Shown here: positions 24,003 through 32,422 of the stretch, piece by piece
Numbering within the stretch: the stretch's first letter is position 1
Layout of the letters: each line of letters opens with the position of its first letter
Source of the DNA: Lachnospiraceae bacterium UBA7196
Lineage (GTDB): Bacteria > Bacillota > Clostridia > Lachnospirales > Lachnospiraceae
Direction of reading: 5' to 3'
Length of the DNA stretch: 35,056 nt
Assembly (NCBI GenBank): GCA_002490835.1
Contig: DKUU01000034.1
Location: forward strand, 9,588-44,643
The notes under the pieces: model-generated
Seen by the model: only the letters and a program-made list of their open reading frames with translations
What the model was told of the DNA's origin: nothing
The model's database searches: none
Translations under genes and position numbers: made by a program

Positions 24003-24845
24003 CTAATAACCGTATACCTCGTAAATCTCCGGCATATACACCCCCGGCTCGCTGTAGACAATCAGGGGTTTTTCCACCGCCATCCGCGCCCTGCCCCCTC
24101 TGACCGCTTCCAAAAGCACCATATTGGGCTCCTTGTCCACAAAAGGATAGACGAGCCGCATCCGCTTCGGTTCCAGCTTATGACTTCGCATTGTCGTTAT
24201 GATTTCCGCCAGCCGGAACGGCCGGTGTACCAGAAAAAATTTCCCGCCCGGTTTTAACAGTCTCTGTGTCTGCGCGATCACATCTTCTAACGTACAGAGA
24301 ATCTCGTGCCGGGCGATCGCCTTTGCGTCCGCAGGATTTTTCAGGCCGTGCCGCCCGATCATATAAGGCGGATTGCAGGTAATAACGTCAAAAGAAGCAG
24401 CGGCAAACAGCTCCCCTGCCTCTTTGATATCTCCTGTCACAATGTCGATCCGCTCCTGCAGACCGTTCATTAGAACGCTGCGTCTGGCCATGTCCGCGCT
24501 GTCTTCCTGAATTTCCAACCCCGTCAGATGCGCGGCGTTCGTCTTCGCCGCAAGCAGCAGCGGGATAATGCCCGTACCGGTCCCCAGATCCAATACCTGC
24601 GCTCCGTCCTTTACCTGCGCAAACCCTGAGAGAAGCACCGCATCCATCCCAAAACAAAAACGCTGCGGGTCCTGTATGATGCGGTATCCGTTTCTCTGCA
24701 GATCGTCAATTCTCTCGTTTTCTTTCAGAACGGTTCCGTGGTCTGCCTTCGGAATGATCCCTGCCTTTTCCTTCGAAACGTCCTCTGTTTCTGCCTTCGG
24801 AATGGTCCCTTTTTCTCTCGGAATGCTCTTTTTCTCCTTCGCCAT
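24003..24845 (-). CDS. trmN6: tRNA1(Val) (adenine(37)-N6)-methyltransferase-like protein
   Basis: A 280-residue class I methyltransferase. The SAM-binding motif is VLDLGTGTGIIPLLLA, and the N6-adenine catalytic motif is NPPY in DVITCNPPYM. The core from ERIDDLQRNGYRIIQDPQRFCFGMDAVLL is typical of YabB/YfiC proteins, which methylate A37 of tRNA. The first about 45 residues are a charged, repetitive extension not found in the core family. The start at 24845 has GGAG seven bases upstream; a TTG at 24866 is less likely. The extension overlaps the 3' end of ricT by 140 bases in another frame and is built on a 48-bp repeat. Confidence 0.9.
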   Translation of the reverse strand: MAKEKKSIPREKGTIPKAETEDVSKEKAGIIPKADHGTVLKENERIDDLQRNGYRIIQDPQRFCFGMDAVLLSGFAQVKDGAQVLDLGTGTGIIPLLLAAKTNAAHLTGLEIQEDSADMARRSVLMNGLQERIDIVTGDIKEAGELFAAASFDVITCNPPYMIGRHGLKNPADAKAIARHEILCTLEDVIAQTQRLLKPGGKFFLVHRPFRLAEIITTMRSHKLEPKRMRLVYPFVDKEPNMVLLEAVRGGRARMAVEKPLIVYSEPGVYMPEIYEVYGY

Positions 24846-25728
24846 CCTGCTTCTCCAGATTTTCAAGTTCTTTCAGTTCGGCGTCTTCATTTTCTGCCTT
24901 ATTCTTTTTTCCATGCCTCTTTTTAAAGTGGAGCTGGTCCGCCGGATACTCTTGGATTTCCTTTTCGTCGCCCACATCCACCACGACCTTCACCAGCTGC
25001 CGCAGCACATTGACGCTGTGTACCTCGCCCTTTAAGCCATCATCCGTGGTCACGAAATCACCCACTCCGGGCAGTTTTCTATTGAGTTCCTCGTAAGTCT
25101 CTTCCTCATTTTTTAAACAGCACATCAGTCTGCCGCAGACGCCCGATATCTTAGTCGGATTTAAGGACAGGTTCTGCTCCTTCGCCATCTTGATGGACAC
25201 CGGCGCAAAATCCGAAAGGTGCGTGTGACAGCAAAGCGGCCTGCCGCAGATCCCGATGCCGCCCAAAATCTTCGTCTCGTCACGTACACCGATCTGCCGC
25301 AGCTCGATCCTTGTCTTAAACACGGATGCCAGATCCTTCACCAATTCCCTGAAATCGATGCGGCCGTCCGCCGTAAAATAAAACAGCACTTTATTGTTAT
25401 CAAAGGTATATTCGGCGTCAATCAGCTTCATCTGCAGGCCGTGTTCCCTGATCTTTTCCAGACAAATCTTGAACGCTTCCTTTTCTTTGAGCTTATTCGC
25501 CGCCTCCTGCTCGTCGTCCTTTTCGTTCGCGATCCGAAGCACCGCCTTAAGCGGCTGCACCACCTTATCATCCTCCACCTCTGTAGGCGGACTTACCACA
25601 GTGCCGTACTCGATGCCTCTGGCCGTCTCCACGATCACGTGGTCGTTCTTCTTGATCTCAAATGCTCCCGGATCGAAAAAATAAACCTTACCGGCGGTCC
25701 GAAACCGCACGCCTATCACTTTTTCCAA
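24706..25728 (-). CDS. ricT: PSP1-domain protein RicT (YaaT)
   Basis: A 340-residue protein. The PSP1 domain contains VIGVRFRTAGKVYFFDPG, the basic FTADGRIDFRELVKDLA and the cysteine cluster GGIGICGRPLCCHTHL with GVCGRLMCCLKNE downstream, which in Bacillus RicT helps bind iron-sulfur clusters in the RicAFT complex that stimulates RNase Y processing. The last about 70 residues, rich in Lys, Arg, Glu and His-Ser-Glu-Gly-Arg repeats, are an added tail overlapping trmN6. The start is TTG at 25728, about ten bases after GGAGG. It follows holB, as in Bacillus. Confidence 0.92.
   Translation of the reverse strand: MEKVIGVRFRTAGKVYFFDPGAFEIKKNDHVIVETARGIEYGTVVSPPTEVEDDKVVQPLKAVLRIANEKDDEQEAANKLKEKEAFKICLEKIREHGLQMKLIDAEYTFDNNKVLFYFTADGRIDFRELVKDLASVFKTRIELRQIGVRDETKILGGIGICGRPLCCHTHLSDFAPVSIKMAKEQNLSLNPTKISGVCGRLMCCLKNEEETYEELNRKLPGVGDFVTTDDGLKGEVHSVNVLRQLVKVVVDVGDEKEIQEYPADQLHFKKRHGKKNKAENEDAELKELENLEKQDGEGEKEHSERKRDHSEGRNRGRFEGKGRDHSEGRPRNRSERKREN
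24742..24810 (-). repeat. 48-bp-spaced repeat coding in two frames
   Basis: A 21-base unit at 24742-24762 recurs at 24790-24810 with one mismatch, and a degraded third partial copy follows near 24815. The 48-bp spacing equals 16 codons. It encodes RDHSEGR twice in the RicT tail and IPKA(E/D) twice in the TrmN6 extension. Confidence 0.75.
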
Positions 25729-25762
25729 AATAAAGTTTCCTCCAATCTATAACCGCATATTC

Positions 25763-26752
25763 CTAGTTTTCCTTGATCGTCAGGAGTAAAAGTTCCATCG
25801 TCAAGTCAAAGTTCACGTTGGCTTCCAGCCGCCTCTTCGCCTGCTGGAGCGCGTTCACGATCGTCTCGATCCCCTCGTAGGTGCTTCTGTCGCCCACCTT
25901 CCTGATCTGCTGAATCTCCTGACGGAAGATCAGACTGTTCATATCCTTGGTCGCTTTATAAAGAAGCACATCCCGATACCACACCGTTAATATATCTAAA
26001 TAATCGTTTATATCCAAGTTGTATTCCGTTATCTTTTTAATCGCTTTTACGATCTCGTTGATCTCCATATCGTTGATATATTTCACTAACGATATCGCTT
26101 CATCCTTGACTTTCTCAAACTCTTCGCTGCCCGCCAGATGTTTCGCCTTACCGACGTTTCCCCTTGCAAAAGCCACGCAGATATTGGCCTTGTAGTCGGG
26201 AACGGCAAGCTGCTCCATCAAAAATTTCTTGACCTGCGCATCGGATACCGGCTTCATGTTAAGGACCACGCAGCGGCTGACGATCGTGGGCAGAAGCTCC
26301 TCCACATTAGAAGTAAGGATCAGAATCACCGCGTAAGCCGGCGGCTCTTCCAGCGTCTTTAAAAGCGCATTCTGCGCCTGCGGCGTCATTTTCTCGCCCT
26401 CATTCATAATGTAGATCTTGCGCGGACTGCTGTAGGGCTTGATACCGATATCATTATTGATCTGTTCCCTGATGTCTTCCACGCCGATAGTGTTGGGCTT
26501 TTCGTGGCTGACGTAGATGATGTCGGGCTGGTTACGGCTCGCCGCCTGCTTGCAGGAATGACACTCCCCGCAAGGCTCCGTGCCGCCTTTCTCGCACTGT
26601 AAAGTCATCGCAAAGAGACGGGCAATAAACTCCTTACCCGCATTGCGTTCCCCATTAATGATATAGGCATGGGAAACCTTGTCCGTCTCAATGGCCTTTT
26701 GCAGATGCTGTTTCAGCTCTTCCTGTCCGACAATGTCCGAAAATTTTGGCAT
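25763..26752 (-). CDS. holB: DNA polymerase III delta' subunit
   Basis: A 329-residue clamp-loader subunit. It starts FSDIVGQEELKQHLQKAI and has the zinc module C-X8-C-X2-C-X2-C in CEKGGTEPCGECHSC, the sensor regions KIYIMNEGEKMTPQAQNALLKTLEEPP and the SRC motif in LPTIVSRCVVL. The P-loop is altered to GERNAGKEF, with no Thr/Ser after GK, consistent with delta' subunits that do not hydrolyse ATP. AGGGGTG lies seven bases before the ATG. It is flanked by yaaR and ricT, the conserved Firmicutes order. Confidence 0.95.
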   Translation of the reverse strand: MPKFSDIVGQEELKQHLQKAIETDKVSHAYIINGERNAGKEFIARLFAMTLQCEKGGTEPCGECHSCKQAASRNQPDIIYVSHEKPNTIGVEDIREQINNDIGIKPYSSPRKIYIMNEGEKMTPQAQNALLKTLEEPPAYAVILILTSNVEELLPTIVSRCVVLNMKPVSDAQVKKFLMEQLAVPDYKANICVAFARGNVGKAKHLAGSEEFEKVKDEAISLVKYINDMEINEIVKAIKKITEYNLDINDYLDILTVWYRDVLLYKATKDMNSLIFRQEIQQIRKVGDRSTYEGIETIVNALQQAKRRLEANVNFDLTMELLLLTIKEN

Positions 26753-26779
26753 TTGTATTCACCCCTCTAAACCTCTAAA

Positions 26780-27220
26780 CTACGTAAAGATATCCAACAA
26801 CAGTCCTTTGATTTCCCCGATCTTTTCCAAAATCGAAAGATTATCCTTCTCATCTTTCACAAGTTCCTGCGCCAGTTCATCCAGATTCTTATCGATCAGG
26901 CGGATGATCCCGTAAACGCGGTGCCGCCCTCTTCTGTCCAGAAAGTTTTCTCTGGCAAAGGCGTGAGAGCGGTTGACGACCTCGTTTAAAAAATCCTTAA
27001 CCAGCGCGCGATAGCGTTTCATATCCTTGATATCACGATGCTTCGCCAGCTTATCGCCCTGTCTGGTGATCTCCTCCATCATACCTGCAAGGGCATTCTG
27101 CAGATCCTGTTCCTCGATCCTGCTGACAAGCGTAAATTTGAAATTGCCGTCCGTTTCGTGCGCCTGCACCGGCTGTTCCATCTGCGGCGCCTGCTGCACC
27201 TGATTTACCTTGATATCCAC
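26780..27220 (-). CDS. yaaR: YaaR-like DUF327 protein
   Basis: A 146-residue helical protein. The conserved stretch RYRALVKDFLNEVVNRSHAFARENFLDRRGRHRVYGIIRLIDKNLDELAQELVKDEKD is characteristic of DUF327/YaaR, whose function is not known. The first about 30 residues are Gln-rich and probably disordered. The start codon is GTG at 27220, nine bases after AAAGGGGG. It lies between the kinase-like gene and holB as in Bacillus, but yaaQ, the usual partner just before it, is missing. Confidence 0.9.
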   Translation of the reverse strand: MDIKVNQVQQAPQMEQPVQAHETDGNFKFTLVSRIEEQDLQNALAGMMEEITRQGDKLAKHRDIKDMKRYRALVKDFLNEVVNRSHAFARENFLDRRGRHRVYGIIRLIDKNLDELAQELVKDEKDNLSILEKIGEIKGLLLDIFT

Positions 27221-27239
27221 ACTTGTCAGCCCCCTTTCC

Positions 27240-27827
27240 CTATAATTTCTCCCGCAGGTATTCCACGATCTCCTCTACGCAGCCTTCCAGACTGTCGTTA
27301 TAAAATGTCCTCTCGATCCCCGCATCCACTAGCTTTTCTTCGGAAAAATCCTGCGCGTCCGCCAGATACCTTCTGCACATTTCCGCATATTTCGGATGAT
27401 CCTGCGCCTTTTCCCGATCGAGCGCCCGCTGTAAGCGCACCCCGTCGTCCAGTTCGATCATGACAGGCAGCACAAGTTCCTTCCCGTAAAAGCCACGCAG
27501 TCTGTTATATGCCTCCGGCGTACCGATCATCAGATAGTTTTGACTCTTTAAGTCGATGGATTCGTCCGCCACGGTAAAATAGCGCCACAGACCGCAGCAG
27601 GTGTCGTAGGCCCTGTCTTCCACAACGCTCCCCTTCACGAGGAGCCGCTGAAAACCCGCCTCGTCCGTAAAATGATACTCCACGCCTTCCTGCTCCCCCG
27701 CGCGGATCGGTCTGGTGGTGTATGGCACAATGGACTGCAGTAAAACGCTCTGCTGCGATAATAGTTTTTTGTATATGCTATCCTTTCCCGACGAGCTCTT
27801 TCCCATCAGGCAAATTATTTTTCCCAT
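27240..27827 (-). CDS. Guanylate-kinase-like nucleotide kinase
   Basis: A 195-residue P-loop kinase beginning MGKIICLMGKSSSGKDS. The motif YTTRPIRAGEQEGVEYHF matches the GMP-binding loop of guanylate kinase (TTR-P-R-GE-EG-Y-F). The following region, VVEDRAYDTCCGLWRYFT, departs from the usual E(W/Y)A-(V/E)HG-N-YGT pattern, so the true substrate is uncertain. It takes the place held by tmk (thymidylate kinase) in Bacillus. An in-frame TTG at 27863 would lie inside the decarboxylase gene; ATG at 27827, four bases after that gene's stop, is preferred though its ribosome site is weak. Confidence 0.8.
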   Translation of the reverse strand: MGKIICLMGKSSSGKDSIYKKLLSQQSVLLQSIVPYTTRPIRAGEQEGVEYHFTDEAGFQRLLVKGSVVEDRAYDTCCGLWRYFTVADESIDLKSQNYLMIGTPEAYNRLRGFYGKELVLPVMIELDDGVRLQRALDREKAQDHPKYAEMCRRYLADAQDFSEEKLVDAGIERTFYNDSLEGCVEEIVEYLREKL

Positions 27828-27831
27828 ACCT

Positions 27832-29367
27832 TTAATAATGCCATATTTTCTCAGGAATTTCAACTACAACGCGGATCCTGCCCGCAGGGGAAAGGCCCTG
27901 CACCGTAAAACCTTTGCGCATGCTCTCTGCAATGCCGTCAAGTAATTCTCTCGTAAGCCGCTCACCCGGCGCCGCAAGCGGGATTCCCGGCGGATAAAGA
28001 TTGATAAAGTCCGCGCTCACCCGGCCTGCCGCTTCTTGCAGCAAAACCTCTTCCTGCTCACTGTGAAAAGCCTGCGCCAGCGTCATCACCGCTTCTGGTA
28101 TATCCGCAGCCGCATACGCCGCGTCTTTTCCCGTCTTGCTCTCCGATCGCAACACCGCAGCATTCACCGCCCCGGATTCCTGCTGCAATCTGTCGGCAAC
28201 GTTCCTTGTCGCCTGCCGCATCTGGCCGCCGCCGCGCTCCTTCTCTATCCTATCATCTATTCGTAAAAGCGCGTCAGCCAATCTCTGCCAGCCTTCCGCC
28301 GTGTCCATAAACGTCATCAACGCCAGACCGTAAGTCGCCGCCGCCATCTCCAACTCGATCTGATAAACGTCCCGCAGTTCATCGGCAAGCTGTTTTCCCG
28401 TCATGCCCGTATCTTTCACGGAAATCAGGATTTTTCCGATATCCCAGCCGACTGACGCAGCCTTCTTTTGTGACACTTCTGTCATTTCCCCGATGCGGAT
28501 ATGCCGCAGATTTTTTGTTTTTTGATGAAACATCTCCCGCTGCTCCCTGAAAAAGGCAAATCTCTCCTGCCCTTCCTTTTCCAGAAAACGCACGCAGGCG
28601 TCCATGCCTGCCATAAGGATATAAGACGGACTGCTGCTTTGCACCATAGCCAGATAACAGCGGAGCCTGTCCCTGTCCGCCCGCCTGCCGTTCACATGCA
28701 GAAGCGCCGTCTGCGTCGGGCTAGGAAGCGTCTTATGCAGACTGTGGATCACCAGATCCGCTCCTATGCCCGCAAGCAGCCCAAGATGCGCACCGTGCGC
28801 CGCGTCCACGATCAGAATCTTATCCCGCGCATGTACCTCGGCCGCGATACCCGCCACATCGGACAGAATCCCCTCGTAAGTGGGGGAAGTGATCACCACC
28901 GCCTTGACCGCGGGATGCTCATCCAAAAGCCGCCCGATCTCTTCCGCATTTACGCCGTCGCAGATATCGTACTCCTCTATCAATTTCGGCTGATAATAAT
29001 GCACCTTAAAATTCTGCATCAGCGCCGCGTGATAGACCGACCTGTGGCAGTTACGGGCAATCAGAATCTCTTCGCCGGGCCTCGCCGCCGCCATCACCGC
29101 CGCCAAGATCCCGCCGGTACTGCCATTCACCAGAAAAAAGGTCTCCTCCGCCCCGTAAAGGCGGTTCGCCCGCTCCTGTGCTTCCTTCAAAATGCCTTCC
29201 GCATGGTGCAGATTGTCAAACCCTTCAATCTCCGTGATATCGATGTCAAAAAAAGCCGCCATCTCGCCGGCTGCGGGATTTCGTTTATGCCCCGGCATAT
29301 GACAGGGATAGACGCCGCCCGCTGCGTACTCCCTCAAAGCCTGATACAGACTCCGGTCCGCGCTCAC
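27832..29367 (-). CDS. Orn/Lys/Arg decarboxylase family protein
   Basis: A 511-residue PLP enzyme of fold type I. The PLP lysine is in VIHSLHKTLPSPTQTALLHV, preceded by VDAAHGAHLG, and the N-terminal CHMPGHKRN with LYGAEETFFLVNGSTGGILAAVMA is typical of the short YaaO/SpeA-like group. It makes a polyamine or precursor (agmatine, cadaverine or putrescine); substrate cannot be told from sequence. The C-terminal domain with INLYPPGIPLAAPGE is present. About 60 residues after EKERGGGQMRQATRN look like a variable insert. The start is GTG at 29367, overlapping the HD gene stop by four bases. Confidence 0.92.
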   Translation of the reverse strand: MSADRSLYQALREYAAGGVYPCHMPGHKRNPAAGEMAAFFDIDITEIEGFDNLHHAEGILKEAQERANRLYGAEETFFLVNGSTGGILAAVMAAARPGEEILIARNCHRSVYHAALMQNFKVHYYQPKLIEEYDICDGVNAEEIGRLLDEHPAVKAVVITSPTYEGILSDVAGIAAEVHARDKILIVDAAHGAHLGLLAGIGADLVIHSLHKTLPSPTQTALLHVNGRRADRDRLRCYLAMVQSSSPSYILMAGMDACVRFLEKEGQERFAFFREQREMFHQKTKNLRHIRIGEMTEVSQKKAASVGWDIGKILISVKDTGMTGKQLADELRDVYQIELEMAAATYGLALMTFMDTAEGWQRLADALLRIDDRIEKERGGGQMRQATRNVADRLQQESGAVNAAVLRSESKTGKDAAYAAADIPEAVMTLAQAFHSEQEEVLLQEAAGRVSADFINLYPPGIPLAAPGERLTRELLDGIAESMRKGFTVQGLSPAGRIRVVVEIPEKIWHY

Positions 29368-29906
29368 GATGCCTGCGCTCCGTGACCCTTATGTACGCCT
29401 ATCGTCTCCAAAAGCGAACAATACTTGTCTGCTGCCGTCACTACCCATGCTTCCCTGCACATGGGCGGTATCACCGACAGCGGCCACATATGCTTCTTGA
29501 TGATGTCCCGCTGCACATCGTTTAACGCATATTCCTTCTCCGCGTTCTGTAAGGCCGTCATTGGATGATGGAACCCGTGCAGGCGCTGTCTGTTCGCCAG
29601 ATACGCCTTATCATGCCAGTCGTACAAGAAATAATCATGCAAAAGCGCTCCCCGGATCAGGTCGTGCTTATTACAGCCGATCCCCAGCTTTTTATTGAGG
29701 AGCAGGCTGTAACGGGCCACATCCACACAGTGATTATGTACCGTCATGTTGCCGTGCTGGATATGCGCTCTGGTCCCTTTGAAATTCGACGACTGCAAAA
29801 TATCTTCCCCGTGTTCTTTTAAAAGTGCATGAATCCTCTTATGCCTCTCATACAGTCTGCGCAGACGCTCCCTGCGCCTTACTCTCAACGCTTTCAGTAA
29901 ATCCAT
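29364..29906 (-). CDS. HD-domain phosphohydrolase-like protein
   Basis: A 180-residue protein with the metal-binding His/Asp series of HD hydrolases: H59 in VHNHCVDVARYS, H90-D91 in GALLHDYFLYD, H113/H114 in HGFHHP, H139 and D160 in VVTAADKYCS. Such proteins hydrolyse phosphate esters of nucleotides or nucleic acids; the exact substrate is not known. The first about 35 residues are very basic. GGGAGAG lies six bases before the ATG. It is the first gene of the decarboxylase operon and is translationally coupled to it. Confidence 0.88.
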   Translation of the reverse strand: MDLLKALRVRRRERLRRLYERHKRIHALLKEHGEDILQSSNFKGTRAHIQHGNMTVHNHCVDVARYSLLLNKKLGIGCNKHDLIRGALLHDYFLYDWHDKAYLANRQRLHGFHHPMTALQNAEKEYALNDVQRDIIKKHMWPLSVIPPMCREAWVVTAADKYCSLLETIGVHKGHGAQAS

Positions 29907-29944
29907 AAACTTCTCTCCCGTGTCATACTCTTCTTTATCTTATG

Positions 29945-29995
29945 CCGAGGATCGCAGATCCTTGCATAGTTAAGTTACGAAGCAACTTTACTATT
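29945..29995. repeat. Dispersed two-hairpin repeat A, copy 2
   Basis: Same 51-base element as at 13198-13248 with two substitutions: one changes a stem pair to G-T, and the other lies at the closing base of the second hairpin. It sits between the glycosyltransferase stop and the HD-protein start. The two copies lie in otherwise unrelated gaps, so the element is mobile or has been spread by recombination. Confidence 0.8.
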
Positions 29996-30079
29996 GCCGA
30001 ATCTGTTCCGGCTTGCATTCCTTATAACCGCTATTTTTCCGTTTCTATACTCTGCCTTATGCCGATTCCGTCCCGGTTC

Positions 30080-31273
30080 CTACGACCGCGCCGCCGCCTC
30101 GCTCTCAATCAGCTCATGCAGCACCTTCGCCCGATGCGCCCAAGTGTGCCCCGCCTGCGCCAGTTCGTCTCCCTTGTCCGCAATCCTCTGCATCCTGTCG
30201 GGGTCCGCAAGCAGCGAGGCCGCGATCTCCGGAAGCCTCTCCATCTGCGAGAGCGAATAGAGCGCGCAGTCCTCTTGGTCGTGCAATATTTCGTCTAAAT
30301 AAACGCTGCTGTCCGTTAGGCATACCGCGCCGTTCAACATGGTATTAAAAATGCGATCGTGCGCTCCGTCTTTAAACCAGGGCATCACATTGAGGGAAAG
30401 TTTCGTCTGGCACAGCCGCTTTAGGCACCCTTCCGAATCCAGATTATTCATGATCATTAAATTCTCCGGATGCGCGCAGTCCAAAAGCTCCCAGCCGTCC
30501 CCAAACACATGCACCCGGATCCCCGCGTCCGCGAGCTCCTGCACGGTCCGCCCCCTAAACGTATAGCGCACATAAAGATCGATAAAAGTGAGGGCCGCCA
30601 TCGTCTTCTTAAATTCTTCCTCCGGCACCTCCGAAAGCTCCTCCTTCAGATGCGCTTCGGCCACCTCTTCTACCGTCTTCTCAGGATTCGCCATCAGATC
30701 ATCTATCATCCCATGATAAAAGGCTGTGTACTCGTCGTCAAGTCTGGTAATATATTTATCAAAAGTGGCAGGCCTGCAATAATTCCCCACCATGGTCACG
30801 TCGAATTTTCGATAAGCGATCGGCACATTTTCCTTATTCGGATACAGCTTCGTGCCTGCGAGTGGCAAAAAAGGCCCATTTACGATCTCTGGGAAAAACC
30901 GCTTCATATAGGCGATATGATTTCTGTCGATACTGAGATGACAATAACGCTGCGGCACTTTTTCCAGAAAATGATGATAGTACATCGGATGATCGACCAC
31001 AATGTCATAGGCGGGAATCGAAAGCGCGTCCCACATCATCACATCGTCCTCATCCAAAAAATAATCTTCTCCGCTCATGCCGTGAAAGTTAAAATTAATG
31101 AGCGCCGTATTTCCTTTTTCAAAAAAGCGGAAAAACTTTTCTGCGCTGGCTCTGGGACGGCTCAGATCAAAAATAAAAGTCTCATGCCCAAGCGCCTTCA
31201 TTGCCTCTGCGATCTGTAAGGAAAAATATCCCTGCGTCTCTATGTCGCCCACAAAAAACAGCAGCTTTTTCAT
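30080..31273 (-). CDS. CgeB-like glycosyltransferase (DUF3880/GT1-like)
   Basis: A 397-residue protein of two Rossmann-like halves. The N-terminal half starts KKLLFFVGDIETQGYFSLQIAEAMKALGHE and the C-terminal half has VHVFGDGWELLDC, LNVMPWFKDGAHDRIFNTMLNGAVCLTDSSVYLDEIL and the ending found in CgeB/GT4-like transferases (Glyco_trans_1_2). It probably transfers a sugar to protein or polysaccharide; donor and acceptor are unknown. GGAAGGG lies seven bases before the ATG at 31273. It is last in a compact operon behind an EIIC-only protein and three small membrane proteins, pointing to a surface role. Confidence 0.85.
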   Translation of the reverse strand: MKKLLFFVGDIETQGYFSLQIAEAMKALGHETFIFDLSRPRASAEKFFRFFEKGNTALINFNFHGMSGEDYFLDEDDVMMWDALSIPAYDIVVDHPMYYHHFLEKVPQRYCHLSIDRNHIAYMKRFFPEIVNGPFLPLAGTKLYPNKENVPIAYRKFDVTMVGNYCRPATFDKYITRLDDEYTAFYHGMIDDLMANPEKTVEEVAEAHLKEELSEVPEEEFKKTMAALTFIDLYVRYTFRGRTVQELADAGIRVHVFGDGWELLDCAHPENLMIMNNLDSEGCLKRLCQTKLSLNVMPWFKDGAHDRIFNTMLNGAVCLTDSSVYLDEILHDQEDCALYSLSQMERLPEIAASLLADPDRMQRIADKGDELAQAGHTWAHRAKVLHELIESEAAARS

Positions 31274-31290
31274 CGCCAATCCCTTCCTGC

Positions 31291-31686
31291 CTACGGATTC
31301 ATCAATTCTTCCAAATAGCCTTCCACAGCCTTTTTACGCTCTCCGCCCGGCGCGGTATCCAGATATTCCTGCAGCGTCTCGATATAAGGCTCTTTCTCCT
31401 TGGCGTATCTTCCCCTCACATAGGCAAGATAAGCCTCGGCAAACTGCCAATATCCGTCGAATTCCTCTTCATAATTATCGGCATAATACAGCGAAGAATA
31501 AATATGCGCCGGCCCATACATCCGCTCTTCCAGTTCTATGGTATCGATCCGGTACGACAGCGACCTGATCTTATAATCACGGGACAGCGCGCGAAACCTC
31601 GTAAAGCAGAATACCATACACAAAAAGAATATCACAGTAAACGCGACAATCAAGATATAATATCTTCCATTTGCTTTATTTTTCAA
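31291..31686 (-). CDS. Small membrane-anchored protein of unknown function
   Basis: A 131-residue protein with one N-terminal helix (YYILIVAFTVIFFLCMVFCFT, about 9-29) and a charged, probably extracytoplasmic helical domain. The spacing of aromatic and Ala residues (YWQFAEAYLAYVRGRY, YIETLQEYLDTAPGG) recalls TPR-like helices, but no family is recognised. The start is TTG with GGAGG six bases upstream. It overlaps the preceding zinc-ribbon gene by 11 bases, and the glycosyltransferase begins 17 bases after its stop, so it is part of that operon. Confidence 0.8.
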   Translation of the reverse strand: MKNKANGRYYILIVAFTVIFFLCMVFCFTRFRALSRDYKIRSLSYRIDTIELEERMYGPAHIYSSLYYADNYEEEFDGYWQFAEAYLAYVRGRYAKEKEPYIETLQEYLDTAPGGERKKAVEGYLEELMNP

Positions 31687-32422
31687 AATAAGCCTCCATC
31701 CGTTTCCTGGTCACACCTTCGATATCGGCGCTTCCCTCCAGAGTAAACTGTCCGCCGGAACCCGTATCTTTCAAATTCGCGATCTCATCATCTGTCAACC
31801 GATAATAATTTTCCAAAAAGCCGTCCACTTCCTGTATCAGATCATCCTTGATGGGACTGTCATTTCCGGAACCGTAAAAAATCTGCAGTGTTATGACGTC
31901 CGTACTCTGCAGCGGTGCGTAATTATCGCCCGCGTCCATGGATTCCATGGAATGCAGGACCCCGGCCAAAAACAGCGAATACGTATAAATATCCGCAAGA
32001 TCGTCCTTATACTCCGGATAATACTGAAAATATTCATTGGTCGGATCGGTGGCGGAAGCGAGAAGATAGGCCCGTATATACTGCTTCTCCTCCAGATATC
32101 GGCCGACCGTCTCCTTATTCTTAGCAAGGCGCACGCCCGTCACCTCATAGGTCGAGCGATTGGAAAACCGATACTGGTAAAAGGCCACGCAGCCAAACGC
32201 AATGCAGATGATCGCCAGAAAAACGATCCCCATCCCCATGGTGAGATGTTTCAGCACCTGCCCCGTCCCGCTCTCTAAAAGCTCATTTCTCTTTTTCTCA
32301 TAAGCCTTATCATAAGTCTGCAGTTCCTTGGCCAGCTTTAGCGCATGTTCATTTACCGCGCCGCAGTAAGGACATCTCAGCTGGTCGCTGGCAAAATCAC
32401 CGCCGCAGTTTGTACATTTCAT
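31676..32422 (-). CDS. Zinc-ribbon membrane protein 2, unknown function
   Basis: A 248-residue protein. It starts with a C-X2-C...C-X2-C zinc ribbon (MKCTNCGG, LRCPYCGA), then a charged helix (about 28-55), one transmembrane helix (about 62-85) and about 160 residues outside. This layout is shared with the upstream gene product, so the two are probably related partners. The outside part has LASATDPTNEYFQYYPEYKDDLADIYTYSLF, again helical and Tyr-rich. No family function is known to me. GAAGGG lies seven bases upstream of the ATG. The start overlaps the previous gene by 26 bases. Confidence 0.82.
   Translation of the reverse strand: MKCTNCGGDFASDQLRCPYCGAVNEHALKLAKELQTYDKAYEKKRNELLESGTGQVLKHLTMGMGIVFLAIICIAFGCVAFYQYRFSNRSTYEVTGVRLAKNKETVGRYLEEKQYIRAYLLASATDPTNEYFQYYPEYKDDLADIYTYSLFLAGVLHSMESMDAGDNYAPLQSTDVITLQIFYGSGNDSPIKDDLIQEVDGFLENYYRLTDDEIANLKDTGSGGQFTLEGSADIEGVTRKRMEAYFEK

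Noticed and set aside
28501..29385. 294-residue plus-strand frame opposite the decarboxylase
   Set aside because: It is the antisense shadow of a well-supported PLP enzyme and has the His/Arg-rich composition typical of such shadows.
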